A stretch of DNA of 22,208 nucleotides from JANXVV01 sp038230975 (GTDB lineage: Bacteria > Planctomycetota > Phycisphaerae > Tepidisphaerales > Tepidisphaeraceae): contig JBBRMF010000063.1 in assembly GCA_038230975.1 (NCBI GenBank), positions 1-22,208 on the forward strand. The letters run 5' to 3'. A program made the translations under genes and the position numbers. This document shows positions 6,395-13,815 of the stretch, in pieces. The first letter of the stretch is position 1. Each line of letters begins with the position of its first letter. The notes under the pieces were generated by a model that was not told where the DNA came from, made no database searches, and saw nothing but the letters and a program-made list of their open reading frames with translations.

Positions 6395-7273
6395 ATGATG
6401 GATCAAGCGATCAATAAAGCCTCTGCTCTTGTCGAGGCGCTGGGGTATATCCAGCGATTTCATGACAAGGTGGTTGTTGTCAAGGTCGGCGGGTCGATCA
6501 TGGACGATGAACAGGCGTTGTCGAATATTTTGATTGACATCGTCTTTCTCAACTACGTGGGCATGCAACCGGTGCTGGTGCACGGGGGAGGGAAGGCAAT
6601 CAATCAGGCGATGGAAACCGCAGGTCTTGTTCCGCAAATGGTGATGGGGCGACGGTATACCGATGAGCGAACGATTGCGATTGCCGAGCATGTGCTGTGC
6701 AATCAGATCAATAAGTTCATCGTCAACTTTATTCAAACGCAGGGTTGCGAAGCGATGGGGCTGCACAGCTTGAGCAGCGTGGTGCTGTTTGCGGAGAAGA
6801 CGTATTTGCAGGGGCCCGATGGCCGGCGGATTGATCTGGGGTTGGTCGGGGAAGTAACGCAGGTCAACGCGCGGCTGCTGCAATTGCTGGTGCAGGCGGA
6901 TTCGATCCCATGCATCGCGACAATTGCGCGAGACATGGCGGGGGGGCGATTGAATATCAACGCAGACACGGCCGCCGGTGCGGTGGCGGCGGCGATGAAG
7001 GCGGAAAAGCTGGTGGTGGTTTCGGACACGCATGGCATTCGGAGTGATCCGAAAGATCCGGAATCGCGCGTGCCATCACTGACGGTGAATCAGATTGACG
7101 AAATGGTGAAGAGCGGCGTGATTTCCGCGGGAATGCTGCCGAAAGTGGAGGCGTGTGTGACGGCGATCAAAGGTGGGGTCACCAAGGCCCACATTATTGA
7201 TGGCCGAATCCCGCACGCGCTGCTGCTTGAGGTGTACACGGAATCGGGGATTGGAACGGAAATTACACTTTGA
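6395..7273 (+). CDS. argB: Acetylglutamate kinase
   Basis: ArgB phosphorylates N-acetylglutamate with ATP, the second step of arginine synthesis by the acetylated route. The protein has 292 residues from the ATG at 6395, which follows GGGAG by about 10 bases; an adjacent ATG at 6398 is equally possible. Amino-acid-kinase signs are VVVKVGGSIMDD with K30, the substrate loop VLVHGGGKAIN (61-70), RRYTDERT near 86-93, NINADTAAGAVA, and VSDTHGI. The C-terminal half has SGVISAGMLPKVEAC and GVTKAHIIDGRIPHALLLEV. The N-terminal helix before the first strand (ASALVEALGYIQRF) resembles the arginine-sensitive hexameric type, so feedback inhibition by arginine is plausible, but this is inference. It is followed by argF after a 142-base gap that holds a long inverted repeat. 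Confidence 0.95.
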   Translation: MMDQAINKASALVEALGYIQRFHDKVVVVKVGGSIMDDEQALSNILIDIVFLNYVGMQPVLVHGGGKAINQAMETAGLVPQMVMGRRYTDERTIAIAEHVLCNQINKFIVNFIQTQGCEAMGLHSLSSVVLFAEKTYLQGPDGRRIDLGLVGEVTQVNARLLQLLVQADSIPCIATIARDMAGGRLNINADTAAGAVAAAMKAEKLVVVSDTHGIRSDPKDPESRVPSLTVNQIDEMVKSGVISAGMLPKVEACVTAIKGGVTKAHIIDGRIPHALLLEVYTESGIGTEITL

Positions 7274-7299
7274 GGATGTCCGTTGTCCGTTGTGAATTT

Positions 7300-7385
7300 G
7301 TCAGTGGTCAGGGGTCCGTTGCCAGTTGTAAATACAAGCAATGCATTGCATTTTTACAACTGACAACGGACCCCTGACCACTGAC
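7300..7385. repeat. Long inverted repeat (33-base arms, one mismatch) between argB and argF
   Basis: Arms 7300-7332 and 7353-7385 match at 32 of 33 positions, built from the GTCAGTGGTC and CCGTTG(T/C)CAGTTGT units. The 20-base loop contains a perfect 12-bp palindrome, GCAATGCATTGC (7338-7349). Extra partial units lie on both sides (TCCGTTGTCCGTTGT before, CTACAACTGACAAATGAC after). Such GTCAGTGGTCAG-type units are widespread intergenic repeats in several phyla (from memory). The structure would be extremely stable in RNA and could insulate argF from argB or define an mRNA end. Confidence 0.85.
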
Positions 7386-7415
7386 CGACCTACAACTGAC
7401 AAATGACATTGAATA

Positions 7416-8336
7416 ATGAAACATTTTATTTCACTCGCCGACAGTTCGACTGAAGATCTGCGGCATCTGCTGGATGTTTCGGCCAAGCTGAAGAAGCAGC
7501 ATAAGTTGACGGGTCGGAATGACCTGCTTCTGGCGGGGAAGACGCTGGCGATGATCTTTGAGAAGCCCAGCCTGCGCACGCGGGTGAGCTTTGCCGTGGC
7601 GATGACGCATCTGGGTGGAGAGGGGTTACTGTTGCGCCATGAGGAAGTGGGGCTGGAGGTGCGCGAGCCGGCGCAGGATGTGGCGCGGGTATTGTCGGGC
7701 ATGTGCGATGGCATTATGGCGCGCACATTTGAGCACGACAAAGTTTTGAAACTTGCAAAATATGCGACCGTGCCGGTGATTAACGGGCTGACGGACTACA
7801 GTCATCCCTGCCAGGCGATGGCCGATGTAATGACGATCGAAGAACACTTTGGATCGTTGAAGGGAAAGACGGTTACGTACATCGGCGATGGGAACAATGT
7901 TGCCCGATCGCTGGCGACCGCGTGCGGGAAATTTGGGATGCGATTTATCGTGGCGACGCCGCCGGGCTATCAGTTGGATGGAGCGGAGGTGGATCGGATC
8001 ATGACGCAGGTTCCGGAGATGGATTTTGAGACAACCGATGATCCGGTTGAAGCGGTTCGCGATGCGGATGTGCTTTACACGGATACCTGGGTCAGCATGG
8101 GGCAGGAAGCGGAGAAGCAGAAGCGGTTGGCGGAATTCGCGGGTTTCTGCATCGATGAAAATCTGCTGTCGAAAGCACCGAAGCACGCGATCGTGCTGCA
8201 TTGTCTGCCGGCGTATCGGGGGCTGGAGATTAGCGATGCAGTGATGGAAGGGCCGCAGTCGCAGGTGTTTGCGGAGGCTGAGAATCGGCTGCATTTTCAG
8301 AAGGGGTTGCTGGCGGTGTTGATGGGGGGGATGTGA
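7416..8336 (+). CDS. argF: Ornithine carbamoyltransferase
   Basis: ArgF joins carbamoyl phosphate and ornithine to give citrulline, the sixth step of arginine synthesis. The 306 residues fit the family. Seen motifs are FEKPSLRTRVSF (S52-R56, the carbamoyl-phosphate site, with leucine where threonine is commonest), ARTFEH (R103), the HPCQ motif (130-133), IGDGNNVARSL, the ornithine loop DTWVSMGQE near 228-236 and HCLPAYRG near 266-273. The SMG loop and HCLPA argue for ornithine rather than acetylornithine or aspartate as acceptor. No Shine-Dalgarno sequence is visible before the ATG, which lies 30 bases after a very stable inverted repeat; translation could be weak or depend on that structure. 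It lies downstream of argB in the same direction. Confidence 0.95.
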   Translation: MKHFISLADSSTEDLRHLLDVSAKLKKQHKLTGRNDLLLAGKTLAMIFEKPSLRTRVSFAVAMTHLGGEGLLLRHEEVGLEVREPAQDVARVLSGMCDGIMARTFEHDKVLKLAKYATVPVINGLTDYSHPCQAMADVMTIEEHFGSLKGKTVTYIGDGNNVARSLATACGKFGMRFIVATPPGYQLDGAEVDRIMTQVPEMDFETTDDPVEAVRDADVLYTDTWVSMGQEAEKQKRLAEFAGFCIDENLLSKAPKHAIVLHCLPAYRGLEISDAVMEGPQSQVFAEAENRLHFQKGLLAVLMGGM

Positions 8337-8359
8337 GCGGATCTGAGAGGAAAGTTTCC

Positions 8360-8375
8360 CCGGAGCAAGCTCCGG
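8360..8375. repeat. Small palindrome after argF
   Basis: CCGGAGCAAGCTCCGG folds into a 6-7 bp G/C stem, 24 bases after the argF stop. GGGCGTTCTTTGTTT follows, with no compact T-tract. It may end the arg transcript or be a dispersed repeat. Confidence 0.4.
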
Positions 8376-8417
8376 TGGGCGTTCTTTGTTTGCGGTGAAA
8401 TTGAAGGAGATATGGCC

Positions 8418-9731
8418 ATGCCGTGGTTTTCGCAGGAGAGCGCGTCGTTAAGTCGGGAAGAGATTCAGGCGTTGGCGGTGAAGACGCTGGATGAGGCGCG
8501 GTCGCGATTGAAGGTGGATTTTCGGCGCGTGCTTTTGTTGCCGCCGGATTTGACGCGCGCGCACAGCGGGGCGGGGGTGATTACGGAGATGCTTTATAAG
8601 CTGCTGCCGAAGAGCTGTGATACGCATGTGATTCCGACGCTGGGGCAACATGTGCCGCATACTTCGGCGGAGAATCGGTGGATGTTTGGGGATATCCCGA
8701 ACGAGCGCATCCACGCGCACGACTGGCGGAATGGCGTGACGCGCGTCGGGGTTGTGCCGGCCCGGGTGGTGCAGGAATACACAGCGGGAAAAGTCGATTG
8801 GGAGATTCCTATAGACTTGAACACGATGCTGATGAAAGAGAACTGGGATTTGATCATCAATGTCGGGCATGTAGTGCCGCATGAGGTGCTGGGGTTCGCG
8901 AACCACAATAAAAATTATTTCATCGGGGTCGCCGGGAAGGATACGATCTGTACATCGCACATGGCGTCGGCGACGTGGGGAATTGAAAATAATCTGGGGA
9001 ATTTGATCACCCCCACGCGGGCGATTTTCAATTGGGCGGAGGATGAGTTCCTTGGCCATCTTCCGGACTGTTATGTGCAGATCGTGATGAACCGCGACGT
9101 GCAGAATAAGTTGGTGACGACGGGGATATATGTCGGGGATGATCTGGAGACTTATTTGCAGGCGGCTCGGGCGAGCAAGCGACAGAACATCACGGTGTTT
9201 GAGGAGCCGGTGAGGAAGATTGTGGCGGTGATGCAGGCGGATGAATTTCGCAGTACATGGGTGGCGAATAAAGCCGTGTATCGCACGCGCATGGCGATTG
9301 CGGATGGGGGCGAACTGTTGATTATCGCGCCGGGTCTGGAGCGGTTTGGCGAGCAGCCGGATGTGGATGCGTTGATTCGGAAGTATGGATATCGGGATAC
9401 GCCATCATGCCTCAAATTGTATAAAGAAAACGCGGACATGCAGGATTTGGCGCACGGCACGGCTCATCTGATGCATGGAACTTCGGAAGGCCGATTTACG
9501 GTACGGTATGCGCCGGCGAAGCTGACGAAGACGGAGGTTGAAAGCGTTCATTTTGCGCATGCCGAATTAGAGGAAGTTCAGCGTCGGTACGATGCTCGGA
9601 CGATGAACGAAGGTTGGCACACGATGGCGGATGGGGAGATGGTGTACTACATCAGCACGCCTTCAGCGGGATTGTGGGCGACGCGATCACGGTTGGAATC
9701 GCAAGCGCTTGGGCCGGGTGGGGTGCGGTAG
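8418..9731 (+). CDS. LarA-like (DUF2088) nickel-pincer racemase-family protein
   Basis: The 437-residue protein resembles lactate racemase LarA and its many homologues of unproven substrate, which use a nickel-pincer nucleotide. PPDLTRAHSGAGVITE (43-58) matches the family's first motif and HVVPHEVLGF (151-160) a second. H155, K165 and H181 are spaced 10 and 16 apart, as are His174, Lys184 and His200 of Lactobacillus LarA, so the lysine that holds the cofactor and the nickel ligand appear to be kept. The lysine context, NHNKNYFIG, differs from the usual GGAK-like loop, which hints at a divergent subgroup and a different substrate. The start at 8418 has AAGGAG 8 bases upstream, whereas the ATG at 8412 is too close to it. 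No larB, larC or larE cofactor genes are in the window. It follows argF by 81 bases. Confidence 0.75.
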   Translation: MPWFSQESASLSREEIQALAVKTLDEARSRLKVDFRRVLLLPPDLTRAHSGAGVITEMLYKLLPKSCDTHVIPTLGQHVPHTSAENRWMFGDIPNERIHAHDWRNGVTRVGVVPARVVQEYTAGKVDWEIPIDLNTMLMKENWDLIINVGHVVPHEVLGFANHNKNYFIGVAGKDTICTSHMASATWGIENNLGNLITPTRAIFNWAEDEFLGHLPDCYVQIVMNRDVQNKLVTTGIYVGDDLETYLQAARASKRQNITVFEEPVRKIVAVMQADEFRSTWVANKAVYRTRMAIADGGELLIIAPGLERFGEQPDVDALIRKYGYRDTPSCLKLYKENADMQDLAHGTAHLMHGTSEGRFTVRYAPAKLTKTEVESVHFAHAELEEVQRRYDARTMNEGWHTMADGEMVYYISTPSAGLWATRSRLESQALGPGGVR

Positions 9732-9762
9732 TGATTTCGGTGAAACGGAGACGGGTGATTGC

Positions 9763-10275
9763 TTAATCGTCGCCCGGCGGAGTGACGGGTGGCTGCGGAG
9801 GGGCTGTGGTGGGATCGACCGGAACGTAACCGGCAACGCGGCCGCGTCCGTCGCTACCGGGTAGCTTATAACTGCATACGATTCGATCGGTTTTCAGCGC
9901 GGTTTCTTTGGAAGTCATCGGGTCTAACCGACCGGAGATTTTCATCTCCTGGCCAAGGGCAGTACCAGTACCGGTAAAATGGTTGGTGGCATCGACGGTC
10001 AGGCTTGCGGCGGAAAAATCACCCTCGTTTCCCTGGTCATCGGAAACTTTGGCGGTGATCGCCAAGGTCTTGCCGTTGAGCGACGCGGTGCCGGTGCCAT
10101 GCAGGTAACCCTTTATGGAAATGGAGTATTTCGCCGAAGGCCCGGTGACGGAAGTGGCCATTATCGCCTTCTTCGCCACAGGCTCACTGGCAAGCACCTC
10201 GAACGACAGTGCAAGTAGGCCGATGAGGCAGGCTACTTGAACCACATCCTGCGAGATTGTCCGATTATTCCGCAC
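9763..10275 (-). CDS. Small secreted protein of unknown function
   Basis: A 170-residue protein begins with a signal peptide (positively charged MRNNRTISQD, then VVQVACLIGLLALSFEVLASE, with a likely cut near ALASE). The mature part is rich in Thr, Ser, Gly and alternating hydrophobic residues, looks beta-rich (YSISIKGYLHGTGTASLNGKT; NHFTGTGTALGQEMKISGRL), and ends in a proline-rich tail (DPTTAPPQPPVTPPGDD). The two GTGTA stretches may mark a weak internal repeat. The start is a GTG at 10275 with AAAGGTG just upstream; no ATG lies before residue 39. I do not recognise a family. It lies 89 bases downstream of the histidine kinase on the same strand, so it could be an operon partner or a target of that system, and converges with the LarA-like gene with 31 bases between stops. 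Confidence 0.7.
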   Translation of the reverse strand: MRNNRTISQDVVQVACLIGLLALSFEVLASEPVAKKAIMATSVTGPSAKYSISIKGYLHGTGTASLNGKTLAITAKVSDDQGNEGDFSAASLTVDATNHFTGTGTALGQEMKISGRLDPMTSKETALKTDRIVCSYKLPGSDGRGRVAGYVPVDPTTAPPQPPVTPPGDD

Positions 10276-10364
10276 CGTTCACCTTTAGAGACATGACCAT
10301 TTTTCGTTCCGGCATTTCCAGAGTATATCACCTGTAGATGAGATGACCATGAGAACCGTTTCAT

Positions 10365-11813
10365 TTATTTAAAGCGTGGGGTTGGGAGAGTGGGTTGAGC
10401 TTTTGGGCTCAAAGGAGGAAGGAGAATCTGAAAATCCGTGCCCACGCCGGGTTCGCTGCTCACCTGGCAGGTTCCGGACATCGCTTTGATATGGGAATTG
10501 ACGAGGCTTAGCCCGAGCCCCAGATGCCCCGCGTCCTGCTGCCGTGCTTTATCCGCCCGATAAAAAGGCTCGAAAACGTGCGGTAAGTGCTCCGGGGCGA
10601 TTCCGATCCCCGTGTCCTTTATCGCAAGATTCAGCCCATGCCCGTTGCAGGAACACGACAACTCGACCGTCCCATGGGGTCGATTGTATTCGATGGCGTT
10701 TCCCAAGAGATTGATAACCACGCTCCGAAACCCGCGGGGGGGAACGGCGTGGGAAAGATGATCGGTGAATCGATGGACAATCGTCACTTGCTTTTCCTGA
10801 GCCAGGGGGGCAACGCTAGCAGAGCATTCGCGCAACAGGGTTGAAATATCGACCACTTGCGCGGGTTCAGCGGGACTTGGGCTTTGGCTGCGAACCTGCT
10901 CCATGAGTTGTTCGACGAGGTGCCGGAGTTGACGGGCATCGGCGCGGCAAGTTTCAAGCGTGCGACGATACGCGTCGGCTTCACGGGGTCGGGCGAGCGC
11001 GACATCCAGCGTCGTGACGAGCGAGGCGACGGGCGTTCGCAACTCATGGGAAGCGTCGGCGAGAAATCGAGTTCGCAGGGCGAAGGCATCCTGGAGCCGC
11101 GCAAGCATTTCGTTCAGGCGATCGGCCATGGGGACAAGTTCCGACGGAAGGCGGCTTCGGTCGATGCGCCGATCGAGATGCTGTTCGTCAATCGTGCCGA
11201 CTTGCTGTGCTGTGGCGGCGAGAGGTCTTAGCGCCGATTTGGATACCGCAACGGCGACGCCCGCAGTCAGCAGACCGGCGACTAACCCAAATAAAGCAAA
11301 TGTGTATGACAATCGGTTCATCATCGCATCAAACTCAACCGCGCTTCGGCTGATCGTCGTGATGAAAGATCGGGGCGCGCCGCGCTGCCCGACCGGCACG
11401 GCAAAATATTTGACCGTGACCGTCCGAAGCCGCTGATCGGCGGAGCCGGAGAATCGGGCGGAGATCACCTGCGGCTCGAGCCCGGAAGGATAAGTCGATG
11501 GGCGGGCAAGGGTCTGTTTAAGCTCGTTCTGCGTCACATACCGATCCGGGCGCACAATTTGAAGGGGCGGCTCCAAAGTGGAATCGCGCTCTTGCACCGC
11601 GTGGGATAGGGCACTGCTGGCCAGGGAGTCGTCGAGATTGGTCAGCAGAATGGATCGGGTCGTGAAATAGGCGATAAACCCACCGGCGATCAACATCGAC
11701 CAGACCGTGAAGAGGATGGCAAGCGCGATGCGGCGAGTCATGGGCGCGGTACGATCGCGCAAGGCAGATGCGCGTGTTGGGTCAACATGTTCATTCCTCG
11801 GGTCCAAGGACAT
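10365..11813 (-). CDS. Membrane sensor histidine kinase (OmpR-partner type)
   Basis: The 482-residue kinase has two membrane segments (about 29-51 and 171-192) that enclose a periplasmic sensor of about 120 residues. A HAMP segment follows (about 193-247), then the dimerisation helix FLADASHELRTPVASL with phospho-acceptor H256 and a C-terminal ATPase domain: N box INLLGNAIEYN, G1 DTGIGIAPEHLPHVFEPFYR and G2 GLGLSLV. It should sense an envelope signal and phosphorylate the regulator encoded just upstream, whose last 23 bases overlap this gene; that overlap implies translational coupling. I used the ATG at 11813; M25 (11741), which begins MTRRIALAILF, is also possible and would leave no overlap. 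Neither has a good ribosome site. The periplasmic part matches nothing I recognise, so the signal is unknown. Confidence 0.9.
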   Translation of the reverse strand: MSLDPRNEHVDPTRASALRDRTAPMTRRIALAILFTVWSMLIAGGFIAYFTTRSILLTNLDDSLASSALSHAVQERDSTLEPPLQIVRPDRYVTQNELKQTLARPSTYPSGLEPQVISARFSGSADQRLRTVTVKYFAVPVGQRGAPRSFITTISRSAVEFDAMMNRLSYTFALFGLVAGLLTAGVAVAVSKSALRPLAATAQQVGTIDEQHLDRRIDRSRLPSELVPMADRLNEMLARLQDAFALRTRFLADASHELRTPVASLVTTLDVALARPREADAYRRTLETCRADARQLRHLVEQLMEQVRSQSPSPAEPAQVVDISTLLRECSASVAPLAQEKQVTIVHRFTDHLSHAVPPRGFRSVVINLLGNAIEYNRPHGTVELSCSCNGHGLNLAIKDTGIGIAPEHLPHVFEPFYRADKARQQDAGHLGLGLSLVNSHIKAMSGTCQVSSEPGVGTDFQILLPPLSPKAQPTLPTPRFK

Positions 11814-12465
11814 ACCCCAGCCCGCGACGCGTCTGGATCAATTTAACCGGGAAATCCCTGTCTATTTTGGCTCGCAGGTATCCGATGTAGACGTCCACTA
11901 CGTTGCTGGCCGCCTCATCGTGTTGATCGTAGAGATGTTCCCAGATGTCGGTACGCGAGACCACCTGGCCTTTGCGGTGGGCGAGATATTCCAGCAACGT
12001 GAATTCTCGCGCGCTCAGCTCGATGGATTTGCCGGAGCGCGACGCGGTTTTGGCAGCGGTATCGATTTCCAGATCACCCGCGCGAAGCACGCAAGAGCCT
12101 TTGCCATGAGCGCGACGAATCAACGCGCGGACGCGGGCCAGTAATTCATCCCAGGCGAAAGGTTTGACCAGATAGTCATCGGCGCCAAGGTTCAGGCCTT
12201 TGACGCGGTCCTCGATACCGTCGCGGGCGGTGAGACAAAGTACGGGGATATTGATGTCACGCTGGCGGAGCGTTTTGAGAATGGTCCAGCCATCCTTGCC
12301 GGGCAGCATGACATCCAGCAGGATTCCATCGTACGGGTTGCTCTGCGACAGATGAAGCGCTTCATTTCCATCATGCGTGAGATCAACGGCGAAACCTTCT
12401 TCCCGCAGTCCGTCGGCTAGCGAGCGGGCGAGGTTCGGGTGATCTTCAGCAATGAGTATCCGCAC
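11791..12465 (-). CDS. OmpR/PhoB-family response regulator
   Basis: This 224-residue protein has an N-terminal receiver domain with the acidic pair E7-D8, the phospho-acceptor D51 in LLDVMLPGKDGW, LTARDG and the switch lysine in YLVKPF. The C-terminal winged helix has ELSAREFTLLEYLAHRKGQVVSR and the recognition-helix region NVVDVYIGYLRAKID, ending RRGLGYVLG. It is expected to bind direct-repeat sites as a phosphorylated dimer and to be driven by the kinase that overlaps its 3' end. The pseudopilin-like gene ends 27 bases upstream on the same strand, so all three are probably co-transcribed. The domain layout is unmistakable; the target genes cannot be told from sequence. Confidence 0.95.
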   Translation of the reverse strand: MRILIAEDHPNLARSLADGLREEGFAVDLTHDGNEALHLSQSNPYDGILLDVMLPGKDGWTILKTLRQRDINIPVLCLTARDGIEDRVKGLNLGADDYLVKPFAWDELLARVRALIRRAHGKGSCVLRAGDLEIDTAAKTASRSGKSIELSAREFTLLEYLAHRKGQVVSRTDIWEHLYDQHDEAASNVVDVYIGYLRAKIDRDFPVKLIQTRRGLGYVLGPEE

Positions 12466-12492
12466 GGAATCTCCAAGGTCATTTGCGATCGT

Positions 12493-13077
12493 TCAGGGCA
12501 GGTCATTCGATCGGTCGAGATCGCGCAGGCATTGTTCGTTAGTCATCGAGCGGGCCGACCCATCCATGAGCGTTGCGTTGATTTGTCCTTTGACATGCCA
12601 ACCCGGAAGCGACTCGAACGCCAGCACGAGGCTCGAACGATGCGGGCCCAGAATATCTTTGCCGGCGAGTGTGGTTTGCGGGTCCGGCGTGTCGCGCCAG
12701 TCGTAGCTGGAGCCGAGCGTGGGGAGCAACTCACCGTCCGCGGGGCAGCCGAACGTTTTTGTGTTGGTGAATGGCAGGAGGGAAGCCTCCCAGGATATGT
12801 TAGTGACGGAGGGATCGGGCAGCATTCCATGATGCCGTTGTGCGAACACGTGAAACGCGACGTTGATCTGCCGGAGGTTGGAAAGGCAGGTCACCGATCG
12901 GGCCGCCGCACGCGCTCGAGACATCACGGGGAGAACAATCGCCAGAAGCACTGCAATAATTCCCAGGACGACGAGTAGTTCAACCATCGTGAATGCCTTG
13001 TTGCTTCGTCGACGAATCGGCACTTGCGCCCGCAAGCGGGCGTGTAATCTGGAGAATTGTGCGAAGGCGTGAGGCAT
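12493..13077 (-). CDS. Pseudopilin-like protein with prepilin leader
   Basis: This 194-residue protein has a long basic leader followed by the type IV prepilin signature NKA-FTMVELLVV: predicted cleavage after A28, F29 as new N terminus and E33 at +5. A 20-residue hydrophobic helix follows. The body has SNLRQINVAFHVFAQRHHGMLPD, as in planctomycete DUF1559/pseudopilin proteins, a pair of cysteines (CLSN; FGCPADGE), and a late LMDGSARSM that resembles the family's DG motif. It is likely anchored in the inner membrane and processed by a prepilin peptidase; residue -1 is Ala rather than the usual Gly. It is shorter than the related protein at 13816. Standing in front of a two-component pair, it could be a sensory or assembly partner (inference). 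Confidence 0.8.
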   Translation of the reverse strand: MPHAFAQFSRLHARLRAQVPIRRRSNKAFTMVELLVVLGIIAVLLAIVLPVMSRARAAARSVTCLSNLRQINVAFHVFAQRHHGMLPDPSVTNISWEASLLPFTNTKTFGCPADGELLPTLGSSYDWRDTPDPQTTLAGKDILGPHRSSLVLAFESLPGWHVKGQINATLMDGSARSMTNEQCLRDLDRSNDLP

Positions 13078-13391
13078 GCAGTTCCGAACACCGGAAGAAG
13101 CTATTTTGCGTGGTGAAAAGCAACTGGATGGCGGCGTTTTTTAAGCAGTCATCGTCAACTGAACTCAGGGGCGGATTCAACTTAGAACGTTTATTGAAAA
13201 GTCGGGTTCTTCGATCTTTGGTTGCATAGGGAAGAGATAACACTTGTAAAGGTGTCAGTCAATCGAAAACGGGGGGCATCAATGCGGGAATATGCCTGAT
13301 AGGCAACTTGGCGGCGGTGCGGGTCACCCAAAGGGAATAAGCGGATATTAGATTTTTTTGGTTGGTAGGTTGCCCGATGTCGGGTGCAACG

Positions 13392-13458
13392 GGTCGCGGT
13401 ACTCCGAGACCCGTGTCTTGGGCCCGCCGACACGCAAAGGTCTGGGACTACCGCGACC
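13392..13458. other. 67-nt three-tier stem-loop, possible structured RNA
   Basis: Three stems stack co-linearly. GGTCGCGGTA (13392-13401) pairs with TACCGCGACC (13449-13458), 10 bp exact. AGACC (13407-13411) pairs with GGTCT (13439-13443). CGTGTC (13412-13417) pairs with GACACG (13429-13434), around an 11-base loop. Internal loops are 5 by 5 bases and a 4-base bulge. The order looks like a folded RNA rather than a simple terminator; no T-tract follows on either strand. I do not recognise the family. Confidence 0.45.
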
Positions 13459-13502
13459 TTGTATGATCAAAAAGCACAGTAAACCTTTGACTCCTATGGT
13501 CA

Positions 13503-13537
13503 AGACGCCCATCAATCGTTCTACTGCTTGGGCGTCT
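13503..13537. other. 8-bp stem-loop
   Basis: AGACGCCC (13503-13510) and GGGCGTCT (13530-13537) are exact complements around a 19-base loop. It is part of the stem-loop cluster, directly after a 5-bp hairpin at 13487-13503. Confidence 0.4.
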
Positions 13538-13610
13538 CGCCCGGGTTTTGTCAGGGAGTATGGGGGAACTGCCAGTACGTTTCCACTCGCAAGCGTGTAA
13601 CGATTGTGGA

Positions 13611-13696
13611 TTTATTTAGCCGGTTCGCGTGCGAATCGGGTTTAGCAGATGTGCGAGGTGCTCTAACGCGTGTCGCAAGCGACCGGGCTAAATAAA
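13611..13696. repeat. Hairpin repeat copy 1 (TTTAGCCGGT ends)
   Basis: TTTATTTAGCC (13611-13621) and GGCTAAATAAA (13686-13696) pair exactly. The stem continues inward to 13634 and 13673 with one bulge and one mismatch (CCGGT-CGC-TGCGA). The loop may form a small inner stem (TTAG/CTAA). The end sequence is shared with the next hairpin, so the two look like tandem members of one repeat family. Confidence 0.65.
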
Positions 13697-13698
13697 GC

Positions 13699-13768
13699 AG
13701 CCGGTCTCACTTGTGAGACGTGTCCGGGAATTTATCCCTGTGGACACGGGTCGCAAGTGAGACCGGCT
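13699..13768. repeat. Hairpin repeat copy 2 (AGCCGGT ends)
   Basis: Arms 13699-13725 and 13742-13768 are 27 bases each and match at 24. The outer 15 bases (AGCCGGTCTCACTTG) and inner 7 (CGTGTCC) are exact. The loop adds GGGA/TCCC pairing. It begins two bases after the first copy ends and stands 48 bases from the 3' end of the DUF1559-like gene, where it could end transcription. Confidence 0.7.
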
Positions 13769-13815
13769 AAATGACTTCTTCGAGGTGAGCGTGAGTTGAC
13801 TCAGTTTCGACCAAT

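Larger units (their letters stand above)
13078..13815. other. 738-bp gene-free region rich in stem-loops
   Basis: No convincing gene is present; the short open frames lack coding-like composition and ribosome sites. The left third (13078-13370) shows only a small hairpin, TGCCT/AGGCA at 13293-13305, and should hold the promoter of the pseudopilin gene, though no clear -35/-10 pair is seen. From about 13374 to 13768 stem-loops follow one another almost without gap: 13392-13458, 13487-13503 (TTGAC/GTCAA), 13503-13537, 13611-13696 and 13699-13768. The strongest are listed separately. Both neighbouring genes are transcribed on the minus strand, so the region would be 3' of the DUF1559-like gene and 5' of the pseudopilin gene. 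Confidence 0.6.

Noticed and set aside
7275..7410. Possible CRISPR-like array from repeated GTCAGTGGTC units
   Set aside because: The units are arranged as one inverted repeat with ragged partial copies; there are no regular spacers and no cas genes.
13191..13600. Two 80-residue open frames in the 738-bp gap
   Set aside because: They lack ribosome sites and coding-like composition and are crossed by strong hairpins.
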